Made by a program: the position numbers and the translations under genes. The notes beneath the pieces were generated by a model. It was not told the origin of the DNA, searched no databases, and saw only the letters and a list, made by a program, of their open reading frames with translations. Shown here piece after piece: positions 61,974 through 64,000 of a stretch of 64,000 bases of DNA (positions within the stretch are counted from its first letter, which is position 1; the number at the start of each line of letters is the position of its first letter). Where the stretch lies: positions 25,214,906 to 25,278,905 of the forward strand of contig OY987264.1 in assembly GCA_963920665.1 (NCBI GenBank). Direction: 5' to 3'. Source of the DNA: Straminergon stramineum. Lineage: Eukaryota; Streptophyta; Bryopsida; Hypnales; Calliergonaceae.

Positions 61974-63331
61974 CTAGCTGGCATGCCTTGTCGTATTGAT
62001 GCTGGGAACCAAAAGCTTGCCTGTGACACCATACAAGTCGATGGAGTATTGGGCTAATCGATCACGAACATCAGGAAGCCGAATGCAACCACCACACAAA
62101 AGAAACTGGAAATTGCCGTTCAGGGTTTTCCTCACACAAAACTCACCCACCTTCCCACATGCACGACAGGCATGTCTGTAGTACAGCGACCTCCACTGCC
62201 ACATATAAAAATTCACACGAGTTTGAGTAAGAGCATAATTGTGCCCTCAGTTACAACAGAGCCTGAAATAATGGCAGCTGTTTTGTACCAAGAAGCAGCT
62301 ATCATGCAGGAATTTCTCAAACCATAGAGAATGTTCTCTTTGCAATGGAATGCGTTTCATTTGTTTCAAAAAAACAAAACAAAACAAAACCCCAAAACCC
62401 CCCCATAAAGAATGCATTAACTTTTTGAACTCTTCATCTCTATAAATAAATGTCCTTGGAAGGAGTAAAATCCTACACACGGTACTAAAACGTGTCAGGG
62501 CGCATTTAGACGGAGGAGATGCATTTCTTCAATCTGACAAGTGGAATGACGACGACAAAATAGTTGCTAGATATGGATTTCAATAGTTACGAACCGGGAA
62601 AGCAGGGTTTGCTCCTCGGGGAAGGCGAGGCAGGGACCATCCTCTGCGGTGACACTCATCTCTGAATGTTGGTTCACACAATCTCGCCCATGATCTACAT
62701 ACCTGCAAGCACCCAAAAATTCACATCACCTTCCGTTAAAACTGTTCTTAAGCAGAGTAATCAGCCTTCCGTTTCGTTGATACATTTGAGGAGTAAAATG
62801 TAGCATTGTCGCCAAATTCTCCTTGGGGAATTTGTCATGGCACTAGGCGAAAATTCTTGTCATTCTCATTCACTATGAATCTGAAATGTTGTTGAATTTG
62901 ACAGGGAATTACTACAGTACTTGACAGTTTCAAACTGTCTCCACTCTTCTTACATTTGTTTTCGTTATTGACCTTTTTGACCAGGAAGAAAACGGTAACA
63001 AAACATCTGAGATCCAGAAAGGGTAAGTACGCACACGAGCAGCTTGGACAAGGGTAGCGGGAGGAAGTGTTTCAAGAATGCTCTGGAGCAAGTCTTCCTC
63101 TCCAAGTTCGGTAAGACGTAGCAGGGCAGAGCGCTGAGTTGCTCGGAATTTGTTAGAAGATGAGGTATTAACATTAGCGCCGCCATCTAACAAAGTAGGC
63201 CACTGTTTTAGGTTGACGAGGCTTGGGAAGAGGTACGCAGGAGACATACGCAGCTCAGGCCAGTTCCAGAGGCAGCGAGCCAGTAGTCCCGTCCCCAAGA
63301 GCCGCAGACGCCTGAGGGATGCCCCCAGCAT
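61974..63331 (-). CDS. F-box protein with C-terminal CxxC...CxxC motif
   Basis: Three exons on the minus strand, all joined in phase 0, give 208 aa: 63331-63035, 62702-62595 and 62195-61974 (stop TAG). Splice sites are CGT/GTGCGT, TTGCAG/GTATGT, CCG/GTTCGT and GGCAG/TGGAGG. The spliced product reads through an F-box-like segment at about 72-115 (LTELGEEDLLQSILETL, then LVQAARVCRSWARLC). It continues DECHRRGWSLPRLPRG and ends with CRACGKVGEF...LLCGGCIRLPD, four cysteines spaced like a small zinc ribbon. F-box proteins usually link substrates to SCF ubiquitin ligases; the substrate is unknown. The N-terminal 70 residues are less certain and the true start may differ. The second intron contains a retroposon-like tail. 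The gene converges on the RPC2 pseudogene. Confidence 0.7.
62325..62390 (+). mobile_element. Retroposon 3' tail inside the F-box gene intron
   Basis: It reads TTTGCAATGGAATGCGTTTC, then ATTTGTTTC and an (A)n/(CAAAA)n tail, matching the tails at 41708 and 45286. It lies in the F-box gene's second intron, antisense to the gene. No clear target duplication was found. Confidence 0.45.
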
Positions 63332-64000
63332 CAGACTGAATAGTATTGGAGCACACCAGATTCCTAACTCTGATATATACTAGAGCAATATCGGTAGTCA
63401 GTAGATTCAAATCAGCGCATAGTTCCTCGGGGGTTCACATCTTGCCAATGCACAGTACATTTATTAATGTCAAGTTATACGCTTCAAACCACAGGTCTGA
63501 TCTAAGCACAGAGAAACTCGAACCTCTTTAGTTAATGTGACCTCTAAAATAATATTCCACATATAAGTATAAGTCTGGAATATCCTGCACATTCGACTCT
63601 CTGTCGACTGTTGGACGTTCAAACGCTGCCATTGATATCATTTTGGGACCCAAGGCAGTCAGATTAAGAGAGGTTAGGGTTTAAATCACTCTTGTCGATT
63701 AGTTGGCTAAACCACAGCAAGTCGTACCGATGGAGTTGTCAGAGGAGCTAAAATCCTTCGTAGCATAAAAGACGAATATGACTTCCTACCCAAACACATG
63801 TAGAACTTTCAGATTGGACATTTGCAAGAATCAGTCTACCTTTACTTTCAGAGCTGCAAGCGGATTTTGAACCTCTGCTTCGGTCGACGATGCCAGGATG
63901 AACCTTGGAGCCTCCCATAAACGGTGTTCCTTTATATAACCAGCAAATTTGTTTCCTCTTGCGTTTGAATCTCGCGGTCCTTGGTTGGTCGAACACAGCT
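63332..64000 (-). promoter_or_regulatory. 5' UTR and TATA promoter of the F-box gene
   Basis: On the minus strand GGTTATATAAAGG places a good TATA box at 63931-63938, about 600 bp upstream of the chosen ATG. A second TATATA lies at about 63375, only 45 bp upstream. The minus ORF at 63748-63996 spans the upstream TATA box and shows no motif, so it is treated as leader. Confidence 0.4.

Noticed and set aside
1..64000. tRNA, rRNA and CRISPR search
   Set aside because: No cloverleaf with a GGTTCGA-type T-arm, no rRNA core sequence and no regularly spaced direct repeats were seen by eye.

Overview
The window looks like nuclear DNA of a land plant. It has intron-containing genes with GT-AG splice sites, a plant-type Raf-like kinase, an EMS1/EXS-type leucine-rich-repeat receptor kinase, and many plant transposon remnants (CACTA-type foldbacks, a solo LTR, LINE/SINE tails). 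Genes form small GC-rich islands in a very AT-rich, repeat-filled background, so gene density is low: two intact long coding genes, one small three-exon gene and one pseudogene in 64 kb. The receptor kinase resembles what I remember of moss and lycophyte EMS1 proteins, which suggests a seedless plant with a sizeable genome. That is inference; the species cannot be read from the sequence.

Layout. 1-2.3 kb is AT-rich intergenic DNA. 3.1-5.6 kb holds a single-exon HT1-like Raf kinase on the minus strand with its GC-rich leader and promoter. 8.6-9.4 kb is a second GC-rich island that looks like a gene 5' end, but no protein can be assigned. From 9.4 to about 47 kb I find no convincing intact gene. 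This stretch is layered repeats: a family of 0.6-1.0 kb terminal-inverted-repeat elements flanked by TTAA, CACTA-ended foldback elements with 3-bp target duplications, a 1.12-kb solo LTR with a 5-bp duplication and a decayed inverted relative, a roughly 180-bp tandem repeat, and short retroposon tails. 48-54.5 kb holds the EMS1-like receptor kinase gene (two coding exons, 1368 aa predicted). 58.6-60.4 kb holds a broken, intron-bearing remnant of the RNA polymerase III second-largest subunit gene (RPC2/NRPC2). 62.0-63.9 kb holds a three-exon minus-strand F-box gene with a C-terminal CxxC...CxxC motif and an upstream TATA box.

The genes do not form a pathway. The kinase (soluble signalling), the receptor kinase (plasma-membrane peptide perception), the dead polymerase fragment and the F-box gene (probable SCF ubiquitin-ligase adaptor) are simply neighbours. 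The strongest unusual signals are: (1) the repeat family with CCCCTAAAGGACC termini and TTAA on both sides, including adjacent copies that share one TTAA, which fits a piggyBac-type transposition signature not normally expected in land plants; and (2) the 460-bp intron of the receptor kinase, whose two splice junctions lie inside a near-perfect direct repeat of exon sequence, a scar expected from recent intron gain.
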